Source of the DNA: Pseudo-nitzschia pungens
Taxonomy: Eukaryota; Bacillariophyta; Bacillariophyceae; Bacillariales; Bacillariaceae
Direction of reading: 5' to 3'
DNA length: 64,000 nucleotides
Assembly (NCBI GenBank): GCA_037355855.1
Contig: CM074758.1
Coordinates: 8,281,001 to 8,345,000, forward strand
A program made the translations under genes and the position numbers. The notes beneath the pieces are model-generated. The model worked only from the letters and a program-made list of their open reading frames with translations, was not told the origin of the DNA and did no database searches. Positions 43,648-56,566 of this stretch are shown in pieces; the first letter of the stretch is position 1, and every line of letters begins with the position of its first letter.

Positions 43648-45588
43648 AGTTTTATGTTGACTGTAAATATTGATATGATTCCTGTACTTTAGAACCCACC
43701 ATTGTAAAGCAGTTACCAGAGTGAAGTTGTATTTGTGCGAAGAACATGTGACACGAGCGATAGGGAACCAAATCATACCGGTAGCTAGTACTAGTACTTC
43801 TTACTAAAGAAAAAGTGAAATGTGAGAAGGCTTTTACTAACTTTGAATCATCACCTTCTTCTTGTCTGTACTTCTGTTTACACCAAAATTTTCATAATTG
43901 ATTTCTATTGCAACGCCGCTTCTCTGCTATATCAGTTGATTAGTTTGTACTTTCTTTATCTTTTTTATTCATTCTTGGTACTATTGATGTTTCTTGTGAT
44001 GAGAAGTAATAGTATGTGAGAACTTTGGTCCTCAAAACCGAAGTCGTGGGTCTCATCAATCATCGCAGTTTTTTGCTATTACGGTACCCGTCGAAAACTA
44101 AAATGAATCACGTTTACCATAATGAATCATGTCAAGTGACAGCATCTTTGCTTTTTGGAATATCTCCTTGCATACACCACCTCTGTTCAAAGTAAAGACA
44201 TCCTCTGTTAGCTAACACTCTACTCTACAATGCTCTATATTTACTTTTAAACAATCTTGCTTATTCTTCCCTTAGTAAGCTCCAGAATACAGAAATTGGG
44301 CCAAAAATTGTGTGTTTTTGAGTGACAGCATCGAGCCGGCATGGTTTTCCAGGTTTTCCAGCTTGCGCGCAGTAAAAAGAACATGATATGCGCGCATAGC
44401 AAAAAACAGAACTCATTTTTTTCGTTTCGTTTCGAATTCAGTTTTTTGTTCAACATGCTGTCACTCGGCGTGTAGAAAATGTAGATGCTGTCACTCGATT
44501 GTATGGTCGCGTGTAGAAAATGTACCAGTGTCTACATTAACCATGATGAATCAATTTTTGGCAATTTTTCGAAAAAACCACTAACTACAGGGGGCCAAAG
44601 CTATGGATGTAAGTCACTGATTTCAACAGGAGTTGTTGCAAACAGTCGGTTTATAGTGTTTACGAATAGGTTGTAACTTTCGTTGAGGAGGTTTCCGTTA
44701 CTGGGAGGAGGTATTTGGTCAGATAGTGAGGCAACAATCTGTCACTCCGACGTGATTCATTTTAGTTTTTGACGGGTACGTCAATACTGTAATTAATAAT
44801 TTTCCATGGGGTGAGAAACATAATGCAACTACGGTATTGTCTTCACTTTCTCATTACAATCATGGCATTTTGATTTGTTGATGCTTGATACTGCAGAACA
44901 AATTGAATACGTAGTAATTGGACGCACAACGGTTCAGGTACAGATGATGATGACGACCCCTGTAATACGTCTTACTCGTACGCTCATACGTACTCGCATT
45001 GTGTTCTGTGTTCTCGTCATTCATGTATGTTCATACCTGTACATATGACGTCATCATATAAGTTTGAAGTAATATGATTGGTCAATTATTTCGTCAGGAT
45101 GACATCACTACTCAAATTTTATGCAATACGATTGGTCAAATTATTTTCATTCGAAACTTAGATCTCCTTCTGGACCAGCAAGACTGTTGCATTAAGTCCC
45201 GAATGATGACGTCAGGACAGCATTGTCACATTCACTTCCCAATTTTGAAATCTTTCCAAAGTAAGGTTAAGGCCTGGGTGAAGAACTCTCGATGAGTGAG
45301 GAGAATTCAATTTGCAACGAACCGTCTGCTCGTAGCTCCTGCCTACAGTTCTGATGACTTGACCGTTTTCTTTCATGAAAATCAACGATCATCGATCACC
45401 GACAAATCAAAAAGGGCTCGGCTTCATTTGAAGTGTCAGCATGAATGAAAGCGCATACCGATTCAAACACCGAGGCAACAACACAAAACTTGATTTTCGA
45501 ATCTAGCGATTCTAGTTCTCGCAGAGAAACCAGGCTAACACTTCATACTGCAGACAGCAACCAAACAAAAGCTCAATAGTTCCTCAGC
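43648..45588. other. Intergenic region holding a second inverted-end element
   Basis: Contains the element at 44084-44779. Near 45050-45150 an imperfect direct repeat of about 50 bp recurs (ATGATTGGTCAATTATTT and ACGATTGGTCAAATTATTTT). TACTCGTACGCTCATACGTACTCG-like sequence lies near 44973. No gene recognised. Confidence 0.4.
44084..44779. mobile_element. Non-autonomous inverted-terminal-repeat element with internal repeats
   Basis: The ends are inverted: CCGTCGAAAACTAAAATGAA at 44088 mirrors CATTTTAGTTTTTGACGG ending at 44775, about 27 bases with one mismatch. Both sides are flanked by GTAC (44084-44087, 44776-44779). Inside, GTGACAGCATC occurs near 44136 and 44323, and its inverse ATGCTGTCACTCG occurs twice (44455, 44485), each copy followed by GTGTAGAAAATGTA. 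No transposase frame. A different family from 25350-25972, but with the same flanking tetranucleotide. Confidence 0.65.
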
Positions 45589-46481
45589 ATGGGCAGCTCC
45601 ATCTTCGCGTCATCATCCTCTCGAGATCCCTATTCCAGTTCAGCTTCTCGGCAGAGGCGTCGGACCAACCACCAACGGAAGCCAATCGGGTCAAGCAAAC
45701 ATTCGTTGCTTAGAACTATGCCTATCGTTGCCCTTTTATTAATCCTTACGTCTTTCGTCACCGTGGATGCCTTCACATCACCGACTTTTGGAAAAACGAG
45801 AATACCAACTGTTAGACCAACACAATCGGTGCTGCCAACCATTACAATTGTGACGGGTGCAAGGACTAGCAGCTCGCAATTAGCTATCGCGAAATCCGGA
45901 GGAAAATTGATGGAAACCGAACAACAGTTTGCAGAAACCGTGTTATCGAAAGATATTGCTCGTCCTGTTCTTGTATTCTACACAGCACCTTGGTACGTAT
46001 TGTGTCGGGAGGAACTAATTCTTGAATTCAGCTAGTGCCGACACCTGTGCGTGCGTGCACCGAGATTGTCAATGGCTTCGTTGGGCGGGAACCTCACATA
46101 GAAATCTCAATACGAATACTCACAGTCGATCTACCTTTTGTTCCGTGCCGTCTTCGATTGTTTCCTTTATCACTGGATATCTTTGGTTTGCATTAAAAAC
46201 ATGGCAGGTGTGGACCCTGCAGATTGACAGTTCCAGTGGTTAAGGAGGTGATGAAACAATATTCGGGAGAATTAGATGTAGTCGAAGTTTGCACAGATGA
46301 TTTGGCCGAAGTAGCGGAAGATGCAGGTGTATTGAGTATTCCAACCATTCAGTTTTATTACGATGGGGCCGCCCTCGAAACGCACTCGATCGTGGGTTGT
46401 GTAGCGAAAAGCGTCTTGTCGAATGCTGTTGAAAAGGTGATTGAAGATGTGGCGCAAATAAGGCAAACCAACAACCGATAA
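45589..46481 (+). CDS. Plastid-targeted thioredoxin-like protein (CGPC)
   Basis: Two exons, 45589-45992 and 46208-46481, joined in phase 2 across a 215-nt intron (donor GTACGT, acceptor ATGGCAG); 225 residues from ATG 45589. A second ATG at 45718 would begin directly with the signal peptide (MPIVALLLILTSFVTVDA) and may be the true start. The signal ends in VDAFTSP, the diatom plastid AF motif. The thioredoxin fold follows: PVLVFYTAPW, then C-G-P-C at residues 136-139 created across the splice junction (W135 codon split), VEVCTDDLAEVAEDAG and the cis-Pro region LSIPTIQFYYDG. CGPC is the standard thioredoxin disulfide-reductase site. The first exon alone would lose the active site. Confidence 0.87.
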
Positions 46482-47225
46482 GAATAGAACTGAGGAAAGC
46501 TTGTTATTGCGAAACACACCAATTCAATCCTGTATGCACGCAGCGTGACACAGAGGCGCTCTACAGAATTGACAAGTTGTGCACGGCGGAATCAATAGAA
46601 TACAGGACTTTCTCTAGTCGGCGTGTAAGTACCCAATCGAAAGATGACAATCGACGATTGAATCTGAGTGATGACAATTATGTTTCAACATATCTTCTCT
46701 ATTAACGAGATTGGTTATCAAATAATCAGTCACATGAGAGTAGTTCTACATGAGATTTCTGACGGACCAACGATCGACGTTTTGAATGGAATGACAGCTC
46801 TTTTCGGAGGTCAAGGCGCATTCTGACATTCAGTTTTTCTCTCGTCTCGTGCTTTCTGACAATGATGTAGACAGACCGCAAACGTACGAATGGATTTCGC
46901 TCGAACCGATGCGATACTATAAACATGCTGCGGGAAATACGATCCAAACTAATGTGGAATAACGTCGAATGAATTGAAGTAAGTTCAGATGCTAGCAGTA
47001 CTCTACAACAATCGAATTTGATGGATCTGCTTTCCCACTTTTGATGACCCTGCGCTATGTAGATGGCGAGATCGGATGAAATTTAGCAATTTAACTCAGC
47101 CCTTGTTTAGACAATACTTAGATAATCGTATGCATTATGTGACTTTATTCAACGCCTTTGCTGTTTCTCTGTTGTATTTCTAGGAAGAAGTAGAAGGTTG
47201 AATGTCAATGCCATACAAACTACCA
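46482..47225. other. Convergent intergenic region
   Basis: Between the 3' ends of the thioredoxin-like and bHLH-PAS genes; expected to hold both 3' UTRs. Nothing else recognised. Confidence 0.35.
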
Positions 47226-50200
47226 TTATATGGCGTATGCATCACCCTCTTCTGTTGTTATAGCTTTGTGCGGTTTGGCGTCTGCTGACTTGGGGTTGTC
47301 CTCTAGGGGTGGGCCACGGGGTGGCATCAATAACGGCGAGGGGGAACTATCGTGTTGTTGGTTGGTCGACACCTGTTGAACGCAGTGCTCCTGGTCACCA
47401 CTGTTGGTAGCAGTTGAGACGGATTGGCCTACTCTCGTGGTTCCACCTCGAGCACGCTTGCGCTGGTGTTGATGGCCGCTATCTCCGTGCGATGAATAGT
47501 ATCTTTTCTTTCGTCGACTGCTGCGGAGCGGTTTCGCAAATAGCGACGCCAAGAGTTCGGGGGTGATGATACCCAAGGAGCCGTTTGTTCCTATAGAGTT
47601 TGTAAATACGCAGTGGAAACATCGCCTTCTTGGGTCCTTGTCGGACATGAGAGTCACCTGCAACAATCAAGTTCAAGAGATGAGATGGTGTGTTACAAAG
47701 CGGACCATAGGGACAATTGCAACAAACAATCAAGGTCAAGATCGACTTACAGTGACATGCAGAGGTGGAATGAGTACTGACTTTGTCTCAGCTGCGGTTT
47801 GGTTCCATTTTTTCATTGCGGGAAAATCGATGCAGGGTAAAGTCATCGCAGTGTAGTTCAACAAACGCCCCGGCATGACATTGGTTTCTGTATCTGTATT
47901 AGACGCATCATTGACATTATTTGAGCTCTCTTCTGTCTGTGAAGTTCTCGTTGTCTTCGACTCTTCTTGGTCGGAATTGCCATTGGTTTTCGAATTTGTT
48001 TCAGGAGCAACAGGATCTGGGATGGGGGTTGTCAATCCCTCCTTTTCGTTAGAGTTGCTACTAATATCTATACTCGGATGCGCAGAGAGGCTGTCTGCAA
48101 TGCTCTTCCTTGATTCTCCTCCTTCTATAGAAGTTTCACTAGAATCTACCCTACGCTTTTCAGTATCAAAATGATTGTCAATATTTGATACAACACCTGT
48201 TCCCGCTGCTTCGGTGGAGTCAGACTTTGTATCCCCGATGTTACTCTTGTAGCTGTCCATCTTGTACTTGTCTCGGATTCGATTCCTTCTCTTCAGAATT
48301 TCTACTATCAGCTTCAGCTCTTTTCTTTGTGTTTTTCTGTGTTTGGAGATATTGATTCCACCTTCTTCGATTGATGTAATCCCCTCGGCGCTGGTGTCTT
48401 CCTTGTTCTTCACATCCTGTGTCTTTGTCATTGTTGCTACATATTACGGTGTCTCGGTCGCTAAGACTATCGTGTGAAGGTGAAGCGAACACTGCAGTAG
48501 TTTGTGCTCCCTTTTCCGAATTAGCTTTGGCGTTCGAGTTTGATTCCGCATTGGTGTTGGTGTTGATATCACTACTGGTTTTTTCTGTCTCATTGTTCTC
48601 GCCCTGATTGCTGTTTTTGGAGTTATCAATCCCATTCTTTTCTTTTGCTATTTCTTCGTCGTCTGGTCGCAGTGCAGCAGCAACAATTTCAAAAAAGTTT
48701 GCCAGATTCTCTGGTTTGACGAGACTAAATATCGTCATTCGTTCGATTTCCGACTTGCGATATCCGGTAGCCTTTGCGAAACACTCGTTCCACGTAACAA
48801 TTTTACCGGATGTGCTGGCAATAAGCTGTGGAATGTTAGACTTATCGAATACTTCCTCGTAGTTCAGTTCGAAGCTTCGCTCTAATGAAGTTACTTCTTC
48901 TGGAGGTCTCTTGCGACTCATTCGTTTGTCATTGTTGAAGACTACATCCTTGTGGCCGGTGTGGCGGTCTCGACTTGTCTTTTCGCTAGCGACAGCAGCA
49001 TCACTCGAAATACTACTGTTTGAAGGTTGATCCTCGCCAGCTTCCCCATCCCCTGATGTCGATTCACGGCTGTCTTGCTCGGTAGGTACATCATCGCTGC
49101 TTCCACCCCCGCTCCCACTGTTATTGGAAGATGAACCACGGTTGCTGTCCGTCAATTCAGAAACAGTTGAGATAGTCTTGCTAATCGAACATCCCTGGGC
49201 ACTGGGGCCACCACTTCCACTGTTGCCGGATCCGCTTCCGCTACCGCTTCCGGTACCGCTGCCAGTCCTGCTGTTCCCTGATCCGCTTCCGGTTCCACTA
49301 CCGCCTCCTCTGTTGTCGTCCCCAGAGGAGTCTTCGGTCGTCGCTTCGCTCGATATCATGCGGCGCTTCTTGTTATTCGCGTCATTATTGTTGCTACCGT
49401 TGTTGTTGTTCGAATCATCTCCCGACGACCCTCCTTCTCTGCTGCTGCTTTCTGGCAATTTCCTCTTCTTGGCGTCGTCACCGCCGCTCTCCCCACTCGT
49501 TTCCTCTTCTTGTTTGTGTCGAGCGGTGCTCATGGTGGTGTCGGACGTCAGGCTAGAAGTGGTGCTTTCGGGATCGGAACGACCTTCTTGCATTGCATTC
49601 TCCTCCTTGTCTCGTTCCAGCTTGCGTCGTTTCTCGTCCAGATCCGCGTTCAATTTCTGGTTTTCGTTTTCTTTGTCGGTCGTGAGCTTGATCATGTGCT
49701 TGATGTATTGAGCGCAGCTATTCGCAAAACAAACGAAACGAAACGAAACGAAACAAATGAACGAGAAATTGTGAGTGACTGTACGGATGCACGATGCATC
49801 TCTCCGGTTCGATGATGATGATGATGCGCACGGACTTACTTTGACAGCGTGTGGAATTTGCTTCTTGCCTCGACCTGCCACCCCCCTTCTTCCATCTGCA
49901 GCCGGAGCTGCTCGATGAGTTCCGTGATCTTTTGGGCTCGTTTTTGTTCCCGCTCGTTCTTGACCTGGCCGTTCTTGCTCTTGCGATGATTCCCGTGCCG
50001 GGCGTCGATCAACTGGGGAGGTGGTCCGTTGTGCGGAGGCCGCGGAGGATTACCCGCTGCGGCAGCAGCCTGTGCACCAAACGGCAATTGGTATTGATGG
50101 GGATGAAATCCGTTCACGGTCTCGCCGTAATGGTACGAATTTGGGTCCTGTTGGATGGGAAGACCCAGCCTGCGCTGGTTTTGCATAAAATTGGCTCGGA

Positions 50201-51412
50201 GTTCGATGGGGGCATCGAACAAGTAAAAGGGTGGAAGGGTTGAGGGATGGACGGCAGCCGCAGCTGCGGCAGCTGCGGCCGCATTCTGATTGGTTTCGGT
50301 CGCCAAGTTCGTTTTCTTCTTCTTCGATTTGGAGGTTGATCTAGATGGATGAGCTCCGGCTGTGGCTCGGTTCGAAACCGCCCCACTGGTACCGGAAGTC
50401 TTGGGATTGACATTGCTGCTCGTGATAATGCTTGGCTGGCTAACCACCGAAACACCATGGTGCTGTTGTTGTTGTTGCTGTTGGTGCTTGTGGTCTTGAC
50501 CGGGAGTTCCCGTGATCGATCCGGGGACGGATTCCGAATTGACACTTGCTGCTGCCACAGCAACTCCGGCGGCAGCCACCGCAGCAGCGGTTGCTGCAAC
50601 CGACGGTTCGCTTGCTTGCGCCAGCATACAGTTAGCAGCCAGCGACGATAGGTGCTGGGTGTTGGAAATTGCAGACGTATTGGTCATGGTTGGCGTTGTG
50701 GTGGTTGCTCTCGTTTGTCCCACCACTGTCGGCACACCCGAGGGACGCCCCACGGAACGCTCCAAGGCTTGACTCAGATCCACACTACAAAGCCCCTGGT
50801 GTGAATTGTGTTCCTGATGTGACTGTTGCTGTATTCGTTGCTGCTGCTGCTGAAAGGCAGACGGCATAGCTGTCTTTGTGGTTACGCTTGCGTGCGTGTG
50901 CGCCGGGGCTGGACAAGCACCCGACGATTGAATCTCCAGCGGGATGCAGGTGTTGCTACGCTCACGCTCACGCTGTTGTAGTTGTTGTTGTTTTCGGACG
51001 AGCCTCCCGATCGATCGGCAGAGTTTACGGAGTCGGATGCTTCCGAAATGGCCTCGACCGCTGCTTTGACGGCAGCCTCCACCGTATCGTTCGCAATTCC
51101 TACTACTACACCGGACGATGTTTCGAGGTGCATAGCATTGCTTTGCCCATCGCTGTTTCCTATTCCATCATCTCCGTGTTTTCTGCCAATCGATTCCCCC
51201 GCGGCAGTGCTGTCTTCGTGGTGATCAAAATCAGCAAGGTTGGACCACTGATCTCCCCAGCTGCTACTGCTACCGTTTCGCTTCTTCTTGACGTGCGATC
51301 GGGGTTTGTCGTCCGTTGGGTGGCTATCCACGCCCCAACTTTCTACGTTTAACAAGTTCGGATCGAAGTCCGGATGGTCTTCGGAATGATCCCATCCTCC
51401 CAGGTTTTCCAT
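47226..51412 (-). CDS. bHLH-PAS transcription factor
   Basis: Multi-exon. Start ATG 51412 (MENLGGWDHSEDHPDFDP). The first join lies in low-complexity sequence; a 98-nt intron 50874-50971 (GTGAGC...CAAAG) fits the frame. Exon to 49840, intron 49718-49839 (GTAAGT; contains AAACG repeats), exon from 49717, an unresolved +1 frame change near 48380-48470, intron 47658-47750 (GTAAGT...TTGCAG) and last exon 47226-47657. The bHLH domain spans an intron: basic region KNEREQKRAQKITELIEQL, then ARSKFHTLSN / CAQYIKHMIKLT and a leucine-rich coiled extension. The PAS domain follows: IPQLIASTSGKIVTWNECFA, GYRKSEIERMTIFSLV. Diatom bHLH-PAS proteins include the diel-rhythm regulator RITMO1; orthology is not established here. 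Most of the rest is Ser/Gly/Asn/Gln-rich. Confidence 0.78.
49731..49754. repeat. AAACG pentamer repeat in intron
   Basis: Nearly five copies of AAACG in the intron that interrupts the bHLH region. On the coding strand it provides a T-rich tract upstream of the acceptor. Confidence 0.85.
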
Positions 51413-53558
51413 TGTCCACAATTTTCTATTATATACCTTCACAGAGAAGACTCTCCAATGATATTATGTTGGAACCGGTGCTCTCCGATCGAATTGGTCT
51501 TGTTGATTTCTTTTTGCTTTCAACTCTGATTTTATTGACTTTTTTATTTGTTGATTTGTTATGAAAATCGAATTGCTAGTACGATTGCTTTTTCTTCCTG
51601 TACAAATGGCTCTCGTTGAGAATGCATCATTATTGTTCTTGCTCCAGATGCAAAAAGCATTTGATCTTGATGTCTAGCAGGAGGGTTTTGCTTGATGTTT
51701 TCTCCATCGATAGTCCTTCTTCCTTCCAATAATGAGGACAGATGTCGAATTTGTTATGTTGACGAAATCGTACCTCGGAGCCTATCCGATAAACATCTGC
51801 TCCCTCGAATGATCGCGCTAACAACGGAATGACGCCCCATCAACGGGGGTCGATGATTCCCATTATTTATCGTAAGTTCGGTGTGAAGCAGATGTTTCCC
51901 ACCAAATGGTGTATTCGAAAGTCGAAGAAGATAAGTCATGTCGTTGTGAACATATGGTCCACTGCAATGTTTGGTCGCACCGAACCCACACTTGTTCGTT
52001 CTCCGATCCCGGGCAGTCGTGTCTGTTTGATAGAAAGAAGAAGTAATAAACAGCTATTTTGTATTGTTTCTTACTATTCTCCAAATTGTTTTCTACTCCG
52101 TAAGTCTACGGGAACGTTCCGTAAAGGTTGACACCTTCTTGGCGATGATTGGTTCGGTTCTCATTAACTTCAACATTTTCTATTTCGGAAAAATGTTTTT
52201 AATAAGAGGAGAATGAATGATGATCTGTTGACTTCTCTAAGAACAAAGAAGAACGGAACGGATCTTGGAATACGAATAATGGTATCCTTCGATTCTCTGC
52301 CAATGACAGAGAATAACAGGCTCTCGTCATTTTATTATTACTCTATTTTTTGTGTTTTCATCAGATTCAATGTCACACGTTATGTTGGAGGTACGGTCCG
52401 AGGACTCCGACTTAGAGTGCACGGATCAGAAAATGATAAGATTTACGCTATTTATTTGAAGGAAATGTGTTTTCGCAAAAATAACATTGGTAATTATCGA
52501 CACGTGTATTATTATTTGCTGAGAGTTACAGTGCCCGTAATCACTACTGTAATTTACTACTACGAGTAAGGCTACTCGTACGGTAGATAGTATCAGCTCA
52601 AATGCATGCGGATGTTGGGAAAGACAGGAAGAGGACACAGCAGGTGAAGGTTTCACAGAGACAGTGTCGAATGAAAGGGCTCGTAACCTGTGAGGAGAAT
52701 CTCGTCATTAATGAAACTATGTGCATCAACTGTATCTTGATATTGGCAGTGGTACCATGGAAGTCTTAAGGCAGGAAATATTGAGGAACCCTCCTGCTTC
52801 ATCAATTATATTTCAATGTGACTAAGACCCCCACCATGCTGGGATCTTATCTACTAGTACAGGGGAGGTAGTACGCGCTACAGGTACCCATTGCACCACC
52901 TGTGCACCCGCGTCCTCTGCTGGTTAGTAACAGTATCCATTGAATTCTAACCCTAACCTTCCGTACAATTTTAAAATTACAGCAGTTCTCTCTGCATCGT
53001 GCTGCTGCTGTCCTGCCGTGATTCTACCACCACATGCCACACAGGGGCTCAATCAATTCGACAACTGTATCCGTAGAACATAACATCAAGTGTAGCATGA
53101 TATGGCGTTTTTGGGGTTTGATGAATATGAGTACAGACTTCCAGGGTGACTGATAGTACTAGGACTTTAGGTACTCGCAACTTTCAGCAGCTCCCACAGC
53201 ACCGAGTGGTATTCCACGGGGGAGGTCTGGGTTCTGACTACCTCTGAAAGAAGTTGTCACTTTAGTATTGGATCGTGCATTGTAGGGATTGGAAACCGTT
53301 ATATATCTGATAGTCGAGCATATATTTTTAAATCAAATAATGGCAATACCGGTACGTGAAGTATCACATGCCAAATGATATTAGTACTATGTTAGCTATT
53401 CATTAATAGATCAAAAGGACAACTGCGAAATAATGCCCTTGACACTGTAGCAGAGTATATTTGTATCGCACCGCAACACCTTTACCAATGATTTCGAGGA
53501 AATATATTCATCTCAAATCAAATCACCATACTACACGTTACACACATTTTTTGTGACT
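51413..53558. other. Intergenic region
   Basis: Over 2 kb with no gene I can support. It holds the bHLH-PAS upstream region and the 3' flank of the second M8 gene. TACTACGAGTAAGGCTACTCG near 52557 and ACTAGTAC-type stretches near 52852 are the only motifs. Frames at 51829 and 52213 (plus) show no features. Confidence 0.35.
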
Positions 53559-56500
53559 TTACATTTCCATCAAGTTCTGTGCATAAACGCGATTTCCGTG
53601 AACTTGCGTTTGGTTGTAATGTGTAGGTGAAACGACCTGATGATTCTCTTTCAGAAAACGTTCATGATAGGAAAGAGAATTCTCCCTCGGAGATGACGAC
53701 TTTCTTCGAGAAGAGGAGGAAGCTCTTGGCTCGGAAGAATGCCGCCTACCTTCGGATCTCCTCCGAGATGAACTTCGATTTCTACCAGATGACGAAGGAC
53801 GATCTCTTCTGGAAGAAGATCGCCGTGGATCTTGTGAGTGTCGACGAGAGGAGGATCTCCTTGGTGACGACGAACGTCGATCCGAATTGTGTGTCTTTCG
53901 TGGAGAGCTCTTTCGAGGAGAGCTCTTTCTTGGTGATGATGACGACGACCTTTGTCGAGGAGAGATCAATGCTTTGTTCTTGCTTTGCGTGTTGCTCTCT
54001 GGCCAAAAGGCAGAACAAATACAAAGAAGCATTACGAGGAACACAGCCAACAACCCTGCCCCCCAAGCCCAAGACGAGGTGGTCCATTTGTCAGGATGAT
54101 CCACAAAAACCGAAACAAGTGGATCGAAAAAATCCTCTTCAATGTTGTCCATAAGTCCATTTGCATTGTCCAAAAAGTCTCCACCAGGGAGCAATGAATT
54201 GGAGCATCCAGGAGAGGTATCAGTTGCGTCGAAACACTCGCACTTTGGTCGAATTGAACCATTGTCATCCACGGCGTCATAATTACAGACTCCCCGTCCT
54301 GCACAATTGAACGGACAGAATAGATCTGGACACGCTGTGCTTAAGCGAGGACAGATAAGTGTTTGCGGCAAAGCCCCTGTTGATGAGACAAAAGGCAAGG
54401 AGACAAAAGTATGAGTAAGCATGGACAATGGCAACTAGAAACAAACCACAGTGTGTCCATCGTCAGCAAATACTTCATGAAGCGTGACCAATTTGTACTT
54501 ACCAGCACCAACACGGACATCCAATTTCTGGAAGTCATATTCACAGACCAACCATTGTCCACGGACATTGATTCGCAAAACCATTTCGTCTTTGACGCAA
54601 GCCGTGCGGTAGCATCGCCCGTCTCCCCCTTCTGTTGGGATGCATTGGCTGTCCCCACCATAAACCTCACTGTAGATGTTGAGTGAATCAGCGTTCGCAA
54701 TGTCGGTGCAAGCAAGTTGCTCGGCTTCCAATCCTCCATACGTACTTCCAAACAGAGGACAATAGTCGGCTTGTCGGGGACCACCCATTGTGATTTCATC
54801 CTTGAAGTACTGGAATCGTTCTTCTGGAAGTGTTTGCGGCTGAATGTAAAAGTAGTCAATGACAGAGCAGGCTAATTTGTGTGTCAATGCAGGAGAACAA
54901 CCACGCTTGGAAGCATCATCGCAAAAATACCCCTTGGCATATTCAGGAAGGAAGGGACTTCCATCAGTGTTTTCGAGAACGCATTTTTCTTCTACGAAAT
55001 CGCAACCGGCGCCCAAACCCCAGGGATTCATTCTACCCTGAGTGTAGTTGGCGCGATACCAGCCAGAATCTTCGAATAAGGCAAGAGTCATGTGACTCAT
55101 AATATTGGTTGTGGGACTGATGACTCCGCTCAGTGCCTCAGGATAGTAATCATGCTCGTCCCAGTGATCACCGGTGCAAGAATCGGTGCCGGTAGGTTGA
55201 TTTTCCAATTTCGCTCCTGGAAGTGATTGGCAGTTAAATTGATTTCGAGCCATGGCGCGTACTTTGGGAGTGACGAGGGCCGCGTATCTCTGGCCGTTTT
55301 TCCCGTCAAAGAATTGCATGGTATCCTTTCCTGGCAAAATTAGGGATCGTTGGACATTGTCGACGCACGTTACCGTTCTCGATTCAAAGGGACGGGGGGT
55401 GCGCTCCGTTCCTGTTTCTGAATCCCAATAGAACCGGTATGAGTTAGATGAATGACCCAAGACATGTGCCACTTCGTGCTTGAGCACATCAACGTTGTCC
55501 TCGATGATGGCATCGCTGGCGGTTCCATCTTCGTCTAGGTCAATTCGATCGAGACACACATTGATGGCGCCTGCCGTCGGTCGGTCAAATTGATCAAAAT
55601 TGCAGGCAACTGCCACTGCGAGGGTTGTTCCACGACAAAATCTAGAGGACGGCGTCCCACTCACATATAGTACTAAGTCCGCGTCAGGGATACCCGTTGA
55701 AATATGTTCCGTAGGAACCTTAGTGAATTCAGAGTCTCCGCAATATTCTCTATTCTCCAATTCGGCCGCCGATATTTTGAGATTGCCACTGACAGGAACA
55801 ACGCTCAGGGCTTGTGACCAATAGTCGGCGGTTCTTATTTTTTTGTCGATTTCAGAAGCGGAATAAAATAGTACATCGAAATACTGTGAGCTAACATGCT
55901 AAATGAAGTTGGAACCACAAATGGAAGAAATCATACCCTCTCTGAATCTTCCTTCCAACGTTCTCGTTTTGAAAATTTTAATCCTAGAGCGCAATTTTGC
56001 TTCCCGTATATCCGATTTGTTCTATGCTCTACGCAACATCAACAGTTGTACACTCACTCAGGGAAAATTTGGGTCTTGAAAAAGTCAATCTTCGCTGCGT
56101 TTTCCAGATCCCGCATGTCGTCTAGAGCCTGCGTTTCAAACCTGATCCGCATAGGTTTGTATAGATCTGCTCCAGAAGTATCTGCTACCCCATCCCCCTC
56201 AACCGAATTCGTCTGTTGCAAGTCCCGGTCTCGGTCTCTGTCGCGTTCTCGTCGCCGCCGATCGTAGGTTTTCTGGTACGGGTGGTTCTCGTAATGAACA
56301 TAATGGTCTGGATCTCCCATGAATCCTGTCCTGGAGCGTTCGGATTTTTCTTCCACCAGTCGAACGTGTTTGCGAACCTCACCATTTTGAGGTCCATACA
56401 GCCTGTGAATCATCGATTGGCGCTTACTTTCGCGTTCTGTGCTGGTGTGGTGCGCTCCTGCTCGAAGGTTACTCGTGTCGGATGGTGCAATAGCTTGACA

Positions 56501-56566
56501 CAAGTACAATTGGTGTGTAGCAAGACTGCCGAGAAGGAGGAGAGATGCAATCGTTGATCTCGACAT
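53559..56566 (-). CDS. Leishmanolysin-like (peptidase M8) membrane metalloprotease, paralogue 2
   Basis: Three exons: 56058-56566, 54503-55833 and 53559-54376, joined in phases 2 and 1 (donors GTGAGT and GTAAGT; acceptors AATAAG and CAACAG); 885 residues. A signal peptide (TIASLLLLGSLATHQLYLC) and an Arg/Asp-rich propeptide precede TADYWSQALSVVPVSGNLKI. The zinc site is LKHEVAHVLGHS (near residue 290), with DHWDEH and MSHMTLALFEDSGWYRANY downstream. A Cys-rich region and an EGF-like segment (CPFNCAGRGVCNY) lead to one membrane helix (WGAGLLAVFLVMLLCICSAF). The cytoplasmic tail is strongly Arg/Ser-rich (SSPRKSSPRKSSPRK, RRSSSRRDRPSSS). Gene structure is intact, unlike paralogue 1 about 10 kb away. 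Substrate unknown. Confidence 0.85.
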
